From NCBI GenBank assembly GCA_903839035.1, contig CAIMAQ010000012.1:1-63580 (forward strand): a stretch of 63,580 nt of DNA, read 5' to 3'. Positions within the stretch are counted from its first letter, which is position 1. Every line of letters starts with the position of its first letter. Of this stretch, positions 17,350 through 29,902 are shown in pieces. The translations under genes and the position numbers were made by a program. The notes beneath the pieces are model-generated. The model did no database searches, was not told the origin of the DNA, and was given only the letters and a program-made list of their open reading frames with translations. Source of the DNA: an uncultured Opitutia bacterium. GTDB lineage: Bacteria > Verrucomicrobiota > Verrucomicrobiia > Opitutales > Opitutaceae.

Positions 17350-18144
17350 CTAGCCTCCCTGCCCGTGACTCAGCTTCCGCTCAGCGGGGCCGGGGCGCGG
17401 TTCGCGCCCTGCCTCGAGCTGGGAGTGGAGGCGATAGACTCGGAAATTCTTCACCCGGAGGTGATTCGTTACGGTCCGGAACGCAAACCAGCCACTTGTA
17501 GAGGGCTCCGGATCATCGTAAGCGAACACGCGCCGGCCGTTGGCATAGTAGCCGATCGTTGATCCCGCTGCAACCAGGTGGACCCTCACGAGCTGGTTTG
17601 GGACGAGTAGAAATTCCTTAGCGGAAAGGTTGTGCTCGTCGCGGAGGGGGCGGTTGCCCTGTTCGCCGACGTAGCGTCGAAATCGGGTGGTCGTGTTCGC
17701 ATTACCGCCGTAGCCGACATAATAACACGCCAGACGGTCGTACTCGGCGAATCGCCCGTTACGTTCCGTGACAAAAATGTCGTCCGGACTGCGCATATCG
17801 TGCGCCATCCAAAAACAGTTCAGGTCGCTGACGCGGTCGTTGGGGCCTCCGGCAGCGACCACAACAGCGTCATAGGAAATCAGCAACGGCCCGGTGAGCG
17901 ACGTCTTGAGCCAGACCGTGGCACCACCTGGAACATCAATTTCAAGCTGGCCGTCGCGCGCGGTGATCGAACCGCCTTTTTCAAGCTCAGGCTTCCAGCG
18001 GTCGAGTCCGACATCGAAGTCATCAAGCGCGAGTAGCTCCCCAACGACAAACCGGGAGTCGGGCGAAAGCGGCGCCCCGCTCTCGGCCGCGTCCACACCC
18101 ACGGTTAGAAGCGCGAATAGAACGAAACACGAAATCTTGAGCAT
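17350..18144 (-). CDS. secreted DUF6250-like protein
   Basis: A 264-residue protein with an N-terminal signal peptide (MLKISCFVLFALLTVGVDAA). The mature part looks like a beta-sandwich: a jelly-roll opening (LLALDDFDVGLDRWKPE), then GGPNDRVSDLNCFWMAHD and YYVGYGGNANTTTRFRRY, which recall DUF6250 proteins associated with polysaccharide breakdown. It ends with a basic, Pro-rich tail. No catalytic residues can be assigned. It starts 12 bp after the transglutaminase-like gene stops, so the two are probably one operon of exported proteins. Family name moderately sure, function not known. Confidence 0.6.
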   Translation of the reverse strand: MLKISCFVLFALLTVGVDAAESGAPLSPDSRFVVGELLALDDFDVGLDRWKPELEKGGSITARDGQLEIDVPGGATVWLKTSLTGPLLISYDAVVVAAGGPNDRVSDLNCFWMAHDMRSPDDIFVTERNGRFAEYDRLACYYVGYGGNANTTTRFRRYVGEQGNRPLRDEHNLSAKEFLLVPNQLVRVHLVAAGSTIGYYANGRRVFAYDDPEPSTSGWFAFRTVTNHLRVKNFRVYRLHSQLEAGREPRPGPAERKLSHGQGG

Positions 18145-18156
18145 GGGTTGACCTTT

Positions 18157-19974
18157 TTAACGCTGTGCCGTCGGGGAGACGGCTTTCAGTTCCTTGAACA
18201 GCTTGTTGAACTCCCCGTCAAGTTGACTGCCGGGCGGGACATAAAGCATCGCGCGCGCCCGCTCGGCTGCCTGCCGCGCTTCGGTCGGATGCTGGTTTTC
18301 CAGCATGTGCCGCACAAACGGAGTCACGATCTTGTCGTAAAAAGCAATCCCCGCGCCCCGACCCTGCGTGTCCACGAGTTTGTCGTAGGCCTTGATGCTC
18401 TCGGCCAGCGGACGCGTATCCATGGTCTGCTGCAGCGAGTCCGTCGCCTGTAATAACGCGAGGTCAGTGCGCGCCAGCCGATTCTTTGCCAAGATCCGCT
18501 GTTCCTCAAAATCCGCCGCGCTGAGCTGGCCCCGCGCCCGTAAGCTGCGGCAGAGCCGACCCGAGAAGGCAGCTTCCAAGTCAGCATAATTCCCAAAGGC
18601 CGCGATTGCCTGATACAAACTGGCCTCGATCTGTTTCGGGGTATCGCCCTGCGCCGCTCGTGCGTCGAGCAATGTGTTCCACGCGTCCAGGTTGCGGCGC
18701 TCCAATTTGATCGCTTTCCATGCGGCCCGGATGGCCGCCGCCGGGTCCTTCGCCTGCAGATAGTCCGCGGCGAATTGCTGGTGGATCCGGGAGCTGTGAA
18801 AGGCCGGTAGGGTCCGGAAGCGCTCGCTCAGGAACTGGAGTTCGTGGTCGGAAATTTCCTTCCAGGTCTGCGGATCGCGCACGTAGCCCGTCACAAAGCG
18901 CTGCTCGCCATAGCGCCCGGCATTGAGCTGCCACTGCAGGTTGCCGTCGAGGTAGCCAAACCAGGCGTGGCGCCCGTCCATCCCTTCACCGCGGAACAGC
19001 AGCGTGGGCACGGCGCGGGCCTTGCCGACTTGGGTCGCAAAATACGCCTGATCGATGCAAATCCCGCCCACCCGGCGGATGTCGGACAGGGTGTACGGGC
19101 CGTCCGGCCAGAGGTAGATCTCCTTTTCCGCCCGGTCCGGGCGGTAGCGGATGAGCGTGTAGGCCTTGTCCAGCTGACTGAGCGGGAGGTCGACGTTGCG
19201 CTGGGACCATTCGAGCTCGGTGAACGGCGCGGCGGCATCCACCACGAATTTCAGGTCATCCGCGCCGAGACGCTCCAGCCGGTGATAGGTCCGGTCGAGC
19301 TGGTCCTGCCGGATCCACCAGTCAAACGCGTCGGCGGCAGCCGGCGGGTGCCGGGGAAACGCCGCGGGATAAACCTGGCCGTGCGGCCAGTCCGGCGGCG
19401 GCGGTAGGTCATAAACGACCGCAATGGCCAGCGCGAGGCTGGCATACCGGGCAAAACGGGCGGGATCGCGCCCATGGAGGCCGTCGAGCACATGGAAAAC
19501 CTCCGGCAAGTAATCCACCGGCGAGAGCAGCGCAAAGAATTCGCCCGAGAAATCAGGATGGGTGAGCAGCCACGTTTTCAACGCGGGCGAGAGCCATAAC
19601 CCGAGCCGTTCCTTCTGCGGGGCATAGTGCCGAGGCAGGTTTGCATGCACCACCTTGGCGGCCTGCACTTCCTTCATCCAGTGCGGGATGAAATGCGCCT
19701 CGTTTTCCGCGAACAGCGCCGACCACCGGCAAACATAGGACCAGCGCTCGGCCGCCGGCAGCCGGCCCGATTCGTAGGCCTTCAGCGCGGCTGCCCGGAA
19801 CAACGGGGTGAGTTGGTCCCATCCACCCTGCTCCGCGTAACGGGTGAACTCTGCCAAACGCGGCGCCGCGGGCGGCTGCAGCAGCTCGGCGTCGGTCAGC
19901 GGGACGAAGGACTCCGCCTCCAGCCTCAGGCCAGCCAGGAGCAACAGACCCAGTCCAAGGCGCAGGAAGGACAT
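18157..19974 (-). CDS. secreted transglutaminase-like protein
   Basis: A 605-residue exported protein. The ATG at 19974 gives a signal peptide (SFLRLGLGLLLLAGLRLEA) and is preferred over a 20-residue extension. In the middle, RRVGGICIDQAYFATQVGKA (C306) followed by GRHAWFGYLDGN (H336, D343) reproduces the Cys-His-Asp layout of transglutaminase-like/papain-fold domains. Flanking regions are helical, and the C-terminal third has TPR-like helices. It could be a periplasmic protease, amidase or crosslinking enzyme, or a catalytically idle relative. It lies upstream of the DUF6250-like gene. Confidence 0.65.
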   Translation of the reverse strand: MSFLRLGLGLLLLAGLRLEAESFVPLTDAELLQPPAAPRLAEFTRYAEQGGWDQLTPLFRAAALKAYESGRLPAAERWSYVCRWSALFAENEAHFIPHWMKEVQAAKVVHANLPRHYAPQKERLGLWLSPALKTWLLTHPDFSGEFFALLSPVDYLPEVFHVLDGLHGRDPARFARYASLALAIAVVYDLPPPPDWPHGQVYPAAFPRHPPAAADAFDWWIRQDQLDRTYHRLERLGADDLKFVVDAAAPFTELEWSQRNVDLPLSQLDKAYTLIRYRPDRAEKEIYLWPDGPYTLSDIRRVGGICIDQAYFATQVGKARAVPTLLFRGEGMDGRHAWFGYLDGNLQWQLNAGRYGEQRFVTGYVRDPQTWKEISDHELQFLSERFRTLPAFHSSRIHQQFAADYLQAKDPAAAIRAAWKAIKLERRNLDAWNTLLDARAAQGDTPKQIEASLYQAIAAFGNYADLEAAFSGRLCRSLRARGQLSAADFEEQRILAKNRLARTDLALLQATDSLQQTMDTRPLAESIKAYDKLVDTQGRGAGIAFYDKIVTPFVRHMLENQHPTEARQAAERARAMLYVPPGSQLDGEFNKLFKELKAVSPTAQR

Positions 19975-20076
19975 GCCCGCCAAGCGAATCGCCGGCTCCG
20001 GGCTTGCCAAATAAATAACCCGGACCGTTGGCATCGGGCCGGGTTTGATGGGGCAGCGGCGGGAACCCGTCGCGGG

Positions 20077-22605
<2,529 letters not shown>

Positions 22606-22623
22606 GGTAGGTGGGTATAGGGA

Positions 22624-23715
22624 TTAATTCGGTCCGTCTGAAGACAGAGTAAAATTGGGTTTCGTGAAATTTGCAAACTCACCGCGGAGCCGCATCGCGC
22701 GCAGCAGATCGCGCTGGCCGGGCTCGAACTCGCCGCGCTGCGCGTGCTGCAGGTGGCCGGGCTGCGCCTCGATCAGGAGGCGGTCGATCACGCAGCGGTT
22801 CGCGTCGGGGAACACGCCGAGGTCCACGCCCAGCCGGATGAGCGAGAGCAGGTTCATCGCCTCGCTGGAGCTGAGCACGTGGCCGTTCTGCAGGATGCCG
22901 AACGCGCGGCCGATCTTGTCGAAGATCTTGTTGGCGTCCGCCTCCAGCAGCTTCTGCCGGGCGTTGAGCTCGTGCTCGATGATCGAGTTGAGCACGCTGC
23001 CGAGGCGCTTGATGATGCCCTCCTCCGACTCGCCGAGTGTGGTCTGGTTGGAAATCTGGAAGATGCTTCCACTGGCGTCGGAGCCCTCGCCGAAGAGACC
23101 GCGGACGACCATGCCGAGCTGGTTGACGGCGCGGACGACCTTTTCCATCTGGCTCGCGATGACAAGCGCCGGGAGGTGCATCATGGCCGAGGCGCGCATG
23201 CCGGTGCCGAGATTGGTCGGGCAGGCGGTCAGGTAGCCGAGCGTGGGCGAGAAGGCGTAGTCGAGGCGGTCCTCGAGAGCCGAGTCGAGTTCGTTGATCG
23301 CGGTCCAGGTCTTCTTGAGCTGGAAGCCCGAGCGGAGGACCTGAATGCGCAGGTGGTCCTCTTCGTTGATCATGACCGAGAAGGCCTGGTCGCGGCTGAT
23401 GACGACGCCGGCGCCGGACTTCGCGCCGCTCAGCTCGCGGCTGATCAGGTGGCGCTCGACAAGGATCTGTTTCTCCAGGTCGGTGAGTTCGTCGATGTTG
23501 ATACTGAGGCTGCGCTTCATCGGCGCGCTGGCGGCGACGGCCTCGCGGCAGATGGCGAGCACTTCCTCGCGCTGCGCGGGCTTGGCCCAGCCGGGAAAAG
23601 AGTTGCCGGTGAGGTTCCGCGCGAGGCGGACGCGCGTCATGAGCACGATCGCAGTCTTGCTGCTCGCGGCATCGGTCAGCTCAGACGGGGTATCAATGAG
23701 CGACGAGATGGTCAT
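22624..23715 (-). CDS. mcsB: protein-arginine kinase McsB
   Basis: A 363-residue phosphagen-kinase-fold enzyme that phosphorylates arginines in proteins, tagging them for ClpCP in Firmicutes. The nucleotide-binding start VLMTRVRLARNLTGNSFPG, the catalytic-loop signature CPTNLGTGMRASAMMHLPAL and the C-terminal segment LLSLIRLGVDLG all match McsB. The ATG at 23715 lies 4 bp after the mcsA stop and is chosen; an in-frame extension to 23769 would overlap mcsA. Residue spacing is close to the Bacillus enzyme. The cognate phosphatase YwlE is not in the window. Confidence 0.92.
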   Translation of the reverse strand: MTISSLIDTPSELTDAASSKTAIVLMTRVRLARNLTGNSFPGWAKPAQREEVLAICREAVAASAPMKRSLSINIDELTDLEKQILVERHLISRELSGAKSGAGVVISRDQAFSVMINEEDHLRIQVLRSGFQLKKTWTAINELDSALEDRLDYAFSPTLGYLTACPTNLGTGMRASAMMHLPALVIASQMEKVVRAVNQLGMVVRGLFGEGSDASGSIFQISNQTTLGESEEGIIKRLGSVLNSIIEHELNARQKLLEADANKIFDKIGRAFGILQNGHVLSSSEAMNLLSLIRLGVDLGVFPDANRCVIDRLLIEAQPGHLQHAQRGEFEPGQRDLLRAMRLRGEFANFTKPNFTLSSDGPN

Positions 23716-23719
23716 GGGC

Positions 23720-24226
<507 letters not shown>

Positions 24227-24253
24227 GGGAGGGGGTAAAAGCTACTTGCAGGC

Positions 24254-24281
24254 ACTATGCCACAAGCGGTGATACAGGCAA
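24254..24281 (-). promoter_or_regulatory. candidate sigma70-type promoter of mcsA-mcsB-clpC
   Basis: On the minus strand TTGCCT (24276-24281) and CATAGT (24254-24259) are separated by 16 bases and lie about 28 bases before the mcsA ATG, predicting a leader of only about 20 nt. No CIRCE element or CtsR heptad repeat is seen nearby. The hexamers match consensus only partly (TTG plus ATA-T). Confidence 0.4.
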
Positions 24282-24393
24282 GCGCGGGTGAGCGGAATGC
24301 CGCCGTGCGCCGATCTTTCCCGGGTAGCGGATTTTTTACGGACAACGTGTCGCTCACCGGCGACCCGCGGCCCCGACTGCGGGCGTGAAATCC

Positions 24394-25260
24394 TCAAATC
24401 CGCGTGCCCTCGACGAGGACCCGGCGCCGGAAGGCGGCGAGTACTTTTTGCGTGATCGGGCCGGGCTTGCCGGTGCCGATGACGCGGCCGTCGAGTTTCA
24501 CCGCGGGAATCACCTCCGCACCGGAGCCGGTGAGGAAGCACTCGTCCGCGACCCACACATCGTAGCGCGTCATGTCCGCCTCGCGGATGGGCAGCCCGAG
24601 TTCCTGCGCGATGGAGAAGATCGTGGAGCGGGTGATACCCTTGAGCGCGCCCTGCGAGGCGGCCGGCGTGATCAGTTCGCCCTTGTGGACGATGAAGATG
24701 TTGTCCGCGGTGCACTCGGCGATGTAGCCTTGGTCGTTGAGCATGATCGCCTCGAGCGCGCCGAACTGCTTCGCCTCTATCTTGCCGAGGATGTTGTTGA
24801 GGTAGTTCAGCGACTTGATGGTCGGCGGCAGCGCGGCGGGATTGATGCGGCGCGTCGGCACGGTGACGATCGCGAGGCCGTTGTCGTAATGCTCCTTCGG
24901 GTAGAGGGAAATCTTGGCCGCGATGATGAACAGCGAGGGCTTCGCGCAGAGCCAGGGCGCCAGGCCGAGGTCGCCCACGCCGCGGGTGATGACGAGGCGG
25001 ATGTAGCCGTCGGTCAGGCCGTTTTGCCGGCAGGATTCACAGACGGCGTCGCTCAACGCCTTCCGCGAGAGCGGCATGTCCAGCATGATGGCCTTGGCCG
25101 AGTACTCGAGCCGCTCCAGGTGCTCCTCCAGGCGGAAAACATTGCCGCCGTAGAGCCGGATGCCCTCAAAAACGCCGTCGCCATAGAGCAGTCCGTGATC
25201 GAACACGGACACCTTGGCCTCAGCCTCTTCGACGAATTTGCCATCCAGGTAAATCTTCAT
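24394..25260 (-). CDS. ilvE: branched-chain amino acid aminotransferase
   Basis: A 288-residue fold-type IV PLP aminotransferase, transferring amino groups between glutamate and the ketoacids of valine, leucine and isoleucine. Signatures: FDHGLLYGDGVFEGIRLYGG (20-39), the PLP lysine K149 in PPTIKSLNYLNNILGK, then DNIFIVHKGELITP and the TRSTIFSIA/TGSGAEVIPA region. The ATG at 25260 fits the family N-terminus (MKIYLDGKFV). D-amino acid aminotransferases are related, but the SLNYLN block favours IlvE. It acts in the same pathway as leuCD and diverges from the prepilin gene. Confidence 0.9.
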   Translation of the reverse strand: MKIYLDGKFVEEAEAKVSVFDHGLLYGDGVFEGIRLYGGNVFRLEEHLERLEYSAKAIMLDMPLSRKALSDAVCESCRQNGLTDGYIRLVITRGVGDLGLAPWLCAKPSLFIIAAKISLYPKEHYDNGLAIVTVPTRRINPAALPPTIKSLNYLNNILGKIEAKQFGALEAIMLNDQGYIAECTADNIFIVHKGELITPAASQGALKGITRSTIFSIAQELGLPIREADMTRYDVWVADECFLTGSGAEVIPAVKLDGRVIGTGKPGPITQKVLAAFRRRVLVEGTRI

Positions 25261-25367
25261 GACCGGCCATGCTAGGGCACCCGCCAAAGTCTTGTCGAGT
25301 CCGACGCTCGGTTTCCGTCTGGACCACGGTTTGGCTCCGCCCGCCGTCTGGTCCGACCTCTTTGCCC

Positions 25368-26120
25368 ATGACCACCCCACCCCGCCCCGTCCGCGCCGGC
25401 TTCACCCTGATCGAGTTGCTGACCGTGATCGCGATCATCGGGATTCTCGCCGCCATCATCATCCCCACCGTCGGCACCGTGCGTGAAAAGGCCCAGCGCA
25501 CCGTCGACGCGAGCAATCTCCGCGAAATAGCCAAGGCCGCCATGATCTACGCCAGCGACAACAACGACCGGCTGCCCGACCCGCTCGTCATCCAGGCGCA
25601 GGGCCTCCTCACCGCCCCGTCGCCCGCCTATCTCTGGCCCGCCATCCTCGCGCGCAACGGCATGCTGAGCGATCCGACCTTCTATTTTGCCAAGAACGAC
25701 CCGCTCTTCAACGGGAGCTTCCCAGCCGCCATCCTCGCCCAAGCCGATGCGACCCGGAGCACCCTCGACGCCACCTTCACGAGCAATCCCGCCCTGAGCT
25801 GGGAATTTATCGGCGGCCTGAAAATGGGCGATCCCGCCACCACCCCCATCGCCTTTACCCGCGGCCTGACTACGAGCGGCACCTGGGACCCCGCCCGCGG
25901 CGTCTACAACGCGACGGGCGGGCATGTGGTCTTTATCGGCGGGAATGTCGCCTTTTACCCCGACACCCTGCAGAAATTCGTCTCCAACAGTTCCGGTCAG
26001 CTCGTGGACAACGTGCTCCAGGCCATCCCGGCCAGCAGTACCAACCCCGCCCGGGTTTATGCCACGGCCAGCGGCGGGCTGGGCACGCCCAACGGCACCC
26101 CGGGCGAACCCGGGCCCTGA
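25368..26120 (+). CDS. prepilin-type N-terminal methylation domain (pseudopilin-like) protein
   Basis: A 250-residue protein with a classical class III signal: a short basic leader, cleavage after G11, and the hydrophobic helix FTLIELLTVIAIIGILAAII. The remainder is a pilin-like head of unknown detail, with segments such as GGHVVFIGGNVAFY similar to the H-X9-DG family of pseudopilins abundant in Verrucomicrobia and Planctomycetes. It should be processed by PilD-type peptidase and inserted in the inner membrane. No secretion or pilus genes flank it, so it is an orphan pseudopilin. Confidence 0.85.
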   Translation: MTTPPRPVRAGFTLIELLTVIAIIGILAAIIIPTVGTVREKAQRTVDASNLREIAKAAMIYASDNNDRLPDPLVIQAQGLLTAPSPAYLWPAILARNGMLSDPTFYFAKNDPLFNGSFPAAILAQADATRSTLDATFTSNPALSWEFIGGLKMGDPATTPIAFTRGLTTSGTWDPARGVYNATGGHVVFIGGNVAFYPDTLQKFVSNSSGQLVDNVLQAIPASSTNPARVYATASGGLGTPNGTPGEPGP

Positions 26121-26220
26121 GCGGTCCGCGGGCGGCAATCGGGGTTCCACGGGATATTTTGCGCGGGAATTATTTCCCGCTTCCACCGGCCCGCCGCGGC
26201 CGCCAATCTCACCGGTCCGC

Positions 26221-27990
26221 ATGACGACCGCCGCCACCGCGCCCACCTCCCCCGACCCCCTCGCCCGGGCCGCCGCCCCCACGTACATCGTCGGGCACAA
26301 GAATCCCGACGCCGACGCCATCTGCTCGGCCATCGCGTACGCCGCCTATAAAACCCAGCGCGGTGACCAGGGTTATGTCGCCGCGCGCTGCGGCAATTCC
26401 AACGCCCGGATCGATACCATTCTCGCCCGCTTCCACCAACCGCTGCCGCTGTACCTGAGCGACGTCAGCCCGCGGGTGCGCGACCTCATGGCCGCGGAGG
26501 TTGTGTCCGTCACCGAGAACGCCACCTGCGCCGAGGCCCTCGAGCTGATCGACCGCCACGACATCCGCCTGCTGCCCGTGATTTCCCCGCGCCGGGGCAT
26601 TGTCGGCACCGTCTCGCTGGCCGCCCTCGGCAGCAATTTCATCCCCCGCGCCCACGAGCCGCGCCTCATGCGCCAGGTGAAGACCTCGCTCGCCAACATC
26701 ACCCGCGCCCTGCACGCCCGCCCGCTCCACCTCGTCGGTGAGCGCAAGATCGAGGAACTTTATGTCCGCCTCGGCACGATGGACATCAAGTCCTTCTGGA
26801 GCATTTCCGAGCGCGAAAAAATTCCCGCCAGCCAGGCGCTGATCATCGTCGGCGACCGCCGCGATGTCCAAAAACGCTCCATCGAGATCGGCATCCGCGC
26901 CCTCATCATCACCAGCAGTCTCGAGGTGGACCCGGAGATCTTCGAACTCGCCAAGGCCAAGGGCGTCAGCCTCATCAGCAGCCCCTACGACTCCGCCACC
27001 ACCGCCTGGGTCGTCCGCACCGCCTCCACGCTGGAGCGAGTCATCGACCGCAAGTTCGCCACCATCAGCGCGGACGCCCGGCTGACCGAGGCCCGCAATA
27101 AATTCTCCGGCGGCTCCCCCCACGCCCTACTGGTCACCGACGACGAGGGCACACTGCAGGGCATCCTCACCAAGAGCGACATGCTCAAGCCCGTGCGGAC
27201 CCGCCTCGTCCTGGTCGACCACAACGAGCTGACACAGGCCGTTCCCGGCGCCGAGGAGGTCACCATCACCGAGATCATCGACCACCACCGGCTCGGCGCC
27301 CTCAACACCCAGCAGCCCATCCTCTTCATCAACGAGCCCGTCGGCTCGACCAGCACCATCGTCGCCGATCTCTTCCGCCGCGAGGGCCTCACCCCCTCGC
27401 CCGAGATCGCCGGCATCATGATGGCCGGGCTGATCTCCGACACGCTCATGCTGAACAGCCCGACGACTACGCCGAAGGACGGCACGATCCTCGCCTGGCT
27501 CGCCCAGATTGCCGGCGTCGACCCGCAGAAACTCGCCGACGAAATCTTCAGCTCCGGCTCCGTCATTCTCGCCAATCCGCCCGCCAAGGTGGTCCGCTCC
27601 GACTTCAAGATTTACGAGGAGGAGGGCGTGCGTTTCGCCGTCTCCCAGGTGGAGGAACTCGGTTTCAGCAATTTCTGGCAGCACGCCCAGCCGATCTCGG
27701 ACGCGCTGCAGGAACTGCGCGCCGACGAGCGGCTCGCGTTCGCCTGCCTGCTGGTCACCGACATCAACACGCAGAACTCCCTGATGCTCGTGAAGGCCGA
27801 CGAGGGGCTCATCCGCCGCATTTCCTACGCCCACGTCGAGCAGGACGAGATCTTCGATCTGCCCGGCATCGTCAGCCGCAAGAAGCAGCTCATCCCCTAC
27901 CTCGGCAGCCTGCTCCGCGAAATGGCCGCCGACGGCGCCCTGCCCACACCCGCCGGCACCTCGACGACGACGTTTCGGAAGAAAAAATGA
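26221..27990 (+). CDS. CBS/DRTGG-containing manganese-dependent inorganic pyrophosphatase (family II)
   Basis: A 589-residue DHH-superfamily enzyme hydrolysing pyrophosphate. The N-terminal motif GHKNPDADAICSA (25-37) gives metal ligands H26, D30 and D32. Two CBS halves with an intervening DRTGG-like domain interrupt the DHH domain, and catalysis resumes with ITEIIDHHRLGAL. The C-terminal DHHA2 domain ends in IVSRKKQLIPYL. CBS-containing PPases are regulated by adenine nucleotides and diadenosine polyphosphates, so this enzyme probably senses energy state. Lys/Arg-rich tail RKKK. It is upstream of glnS by 54 bp. Confidence 0.9.
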   Translation: MTTAATAPTSPDPLARAAAPTYIVGHKNPDADAICSAIAYAAYKTQRGDQGYVAARCGNSNARIDTILARFHQPLPLYLSDVSPRVRDLMAAEVVSVTENATCAEALELIDRHDIRLLPVISPRRGIVGTVSLAALGSNFIPRAHEPRLMRQVKTSLANITRALHARPLHLVGERKIEELYVRLGTMDIKSFWSISEREKIPASQALIIVGDRRDVQKRSIEIGIRALIITSSLEVDPEIFELAKAKGVSLISSPYDSATTAWVVRTASTLERVIDRKFATISADARLTEARNKFSGGSPHALLVTDDEGTLQGILTKSDMLKPVRTRLVLVDHNELTQAVPGAEEVTITEIIDHHRLGALNTQQPILFINEPVGSTSTIVADLFRREGLTPSPEIAGIMMAGLISDTLMLNSPTTTPKDGTILAWLAQIAGVDPQKLADEIFSSGSVILANPPAKVVRSDFKIYEEEGVRFAVSQVEELGFSNFWQHAQPISDALQELRADERLAFACLLVTDINTQNSLMLVKADEGLIRRISYAHVEQDEIFDLPGIVSRKKQLIPYLGSLLREMAADGALPTPAGTSTTTFRKKK

Positions 27991-28044
27991 CGCGATGAAT
28001 TGTGGCGTTGCCTCGCACCCGCGGGGCCCGCAATTTGCCGCGTT

Positions 28045-29856
28045 ATGACCGTCGAGCCCAACGCCACCGCGCCCGGCGCCGCCCCCGCGCCCAGTGACTT
28101 CATCCGCGACATCGTCGCGCAGCATGTCGAGGAAAAGCGCTACCCGAAGATCGTCACGCGCTTCCCGCCCGAGCCCAACGGCTACCTCCACCTCGGCCAC
28201 GCCAAGGCCATCTGCATCAACTTCGGCATCGCCCGCGAGAACGGCGGCACCTGCAACCTCCGGATGGACGACACCAACCCGGCTAAGGAGGACATCGAGT
28301 ATGTCGACGCCATCATCGACGATGTGAAATGGCTGATCGCCGGCTGGGCCGACCACCAGCTCGGGTTCAAGCGCAAGGGCGCCACGCCCACCGCGCAGAC
28401 CGTGGACGGCAAGGCCGACTATTACCTCGCCTCCGTGCCCGCCGAGGCCGGCGAGCGGAACCTCGAGCCGTTCTTTGCGAGCCACTACTTCGACCAGCTG
28501 CATGACTACGCCGTCGAGCTGATCAAGCGCGGCCGGGCCTACGTCTGCGACCTGTCCCCCAAGGACACCGACGAATACCGCGGCGCCCCCGACCGGCCCG
28601 GCAAGGACAGCCCGTTCCGCCACCGCACAGTGGCCGAGAACCTCGACCTGTTCGCCCGCATGCGCGCCGGTGAATATCCCGACGCCGCCCGCTCGCTCCG
28701 CGCCAAGATCGACATGGTTTCACCCAACATGTGGCTGCGCGATCCCCTGCTCTACCGCATCCGCCACACCGCGCACCACCAGACCGGTGACAAGTGGTGC
28801 ATCTACCCGCTCTACGACTACGCCCACTGCCTGAGCGACTACCTCGAGGGCGTGAGCCACAGCCTCTGCTCGCTCGAGTTCACCGATCACCGGCCGCTCT
28901 ACGACTGGATCCTCGAGGCCCTCGGCCTGGCGCGGCCGCTGCCGCACCAATACGAATTCTCCAAGCTCCGCCCCACCTACGTGCTGGTCTCCAAGCGCCG
29001 GCTGATCCAGCTGGTCAACGAGCACGTGGTGGACGGCTGGGACGACCCGCGCATGCCGACGCTGCGCGGCCTCCGCCGCCGCGGTGTGCCCGCCAGCGCC
29101 GTGCGGCGCTTCGCCATCGGGGCGGGCGTGACGAAGTTTATCAGCACGACCGACATTGCCGTGTTCGAGCACGCCATTCGTGAGGAGCTCAATCCCGTCG
29201 CCCAGCGGCGCCTGGCCGTGCTCCGACCGATCAAGCTCGTCCTCACCAACATTCCCGCCGGTGAAAAACTTGTGTGCACCGCGACCAACGACCCGCAGTC
29301 CGAGACGCCCACCACCCGCCCGCTCCAGCTCACTCGCGAGGTGTTCATCGAGAGCGACGACTTCGCCGAGGTGCCGCCGCCGAAATACTTCCGCCTGAAA
29401 CCCGGCGGCGAGGTCCGGCTTAAGTACGCCTGCATCATCAAGTGCGATGAGGTAGTGAAGGACGCCGCGGGCCACGTCACCGAACTCCGCTGCACCGCCG
29501 ATCTCACGACGCGCGCGGGCGGCCCGAACGTGGACCGCAAGGTCAAGGGCACCATCCACTGGGTCAGCGCCACGGAGAGCCTCACCGCCGAGGTCCGCCT
29601 CTACGACCGCCTGTTTTCAGTGCCCGAGCCGGGCCTGGACGACAATTTCCTCCAGCACATCAACCCCCACTCCCTCGAGACCGTGACGGCGCGCCTGGAG
29701 CCGTCCCTCGCGAGCGCGACGTCGGAGCAGCGCTTCCAGTTCGAGCGTCTGGGCTACTTCTCGCTCGATTCGAAGGATGCGAGCCCTGGCCGGTTGGTGT
29801 TCAACCGCACGATCTCGCTAAAAGACACCTGGGCCAAGGCGCCCGGCCAGCCATAA
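28045..29856 (+). CDS. glnS: glutaminyl-tRNA synthetase
   Basis: A 603-residue class I synthetase charging tRNA-Gln. The HIGH region is PPEPNGYLHLGHAKAI, followed by GTCNLRMDDTNP, and the KMSKS loop appears as VLVSKRRL, as in bacterial GlnRS. The C-terminal anticodon-binding beta-barrels are complete (VFIESDDF, GGEVRLKY, GTIHWVSA). The ATG at 28045 is chosen; a 15-residue extension lacks family resemblance. Presence of GlnRS suggests direct charging rather than, or in addition to, the GatCAB route. It converges with the small Lys/His-rich protein gene. Confidence 0.96.
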   Translation: MTVEPNATAPGAAPAPSDFIRDIVAQHVEEKRYPKIVTRFPPEPNGYLHLGHAKAICINFGIARENGGTCNLRMDDTNPAKEDIEYVDAIIDDVKWLIAGWADHQLGFKRKGATPTAQTVDGKADYYLASVPAEAGERNLEPFFASHYFDQLHDYAVELIKRGRAYVCDLSPKDTDEYRGAPDRPGKDSPFRHRTVAENLDLFARMRAGEYPDAARSLRAKIDMVSPNMWLRDPLLYRIRHTAHHQTGDKWCIYPLYDYAHCLSDYLEGVSHSLCSLEFTDHRPLYDWILEALGLARPLPHQYEFSKLRPTYVLVSKRRLIQLVNEHVVDGWDDPRMPTLRGLRRRGVPASAVRRFAIGAGVTKFISTTDIAVFEHAIREELNPVAQRRLAVLRPIKLVLTNIPAGEKLVCTATNDPQSETPTTRPLQLTREVFIESDDFAEVPPPKYFRLKPGGEVRLKYACIIKCDEVVKDAAGHVTELRCTADLTTRAGGPNVDRKVKGTIHWVSATESLTAEVRLYDRLFSVPEPGLDDNFLQHINPHSLETVTARLEPSLASATSEQRFQFERLGYFSLDSKDASPGRLVFNRTISLKDTWAKAPGQP

Positions 29857-29902
29857 AGATGGCGGGCATGTCCCCGTGCCCGCCCTGAAACGTAGCACCG
29901 GG

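Noticed and set aside
24227..24393. CtsR or CIRCE operator upstream of mcsA
   Set aside because: No direct heptad repeat and no TTAGCACTC inverted repeat in the region; only a weak sigma70-like promoter is seen.
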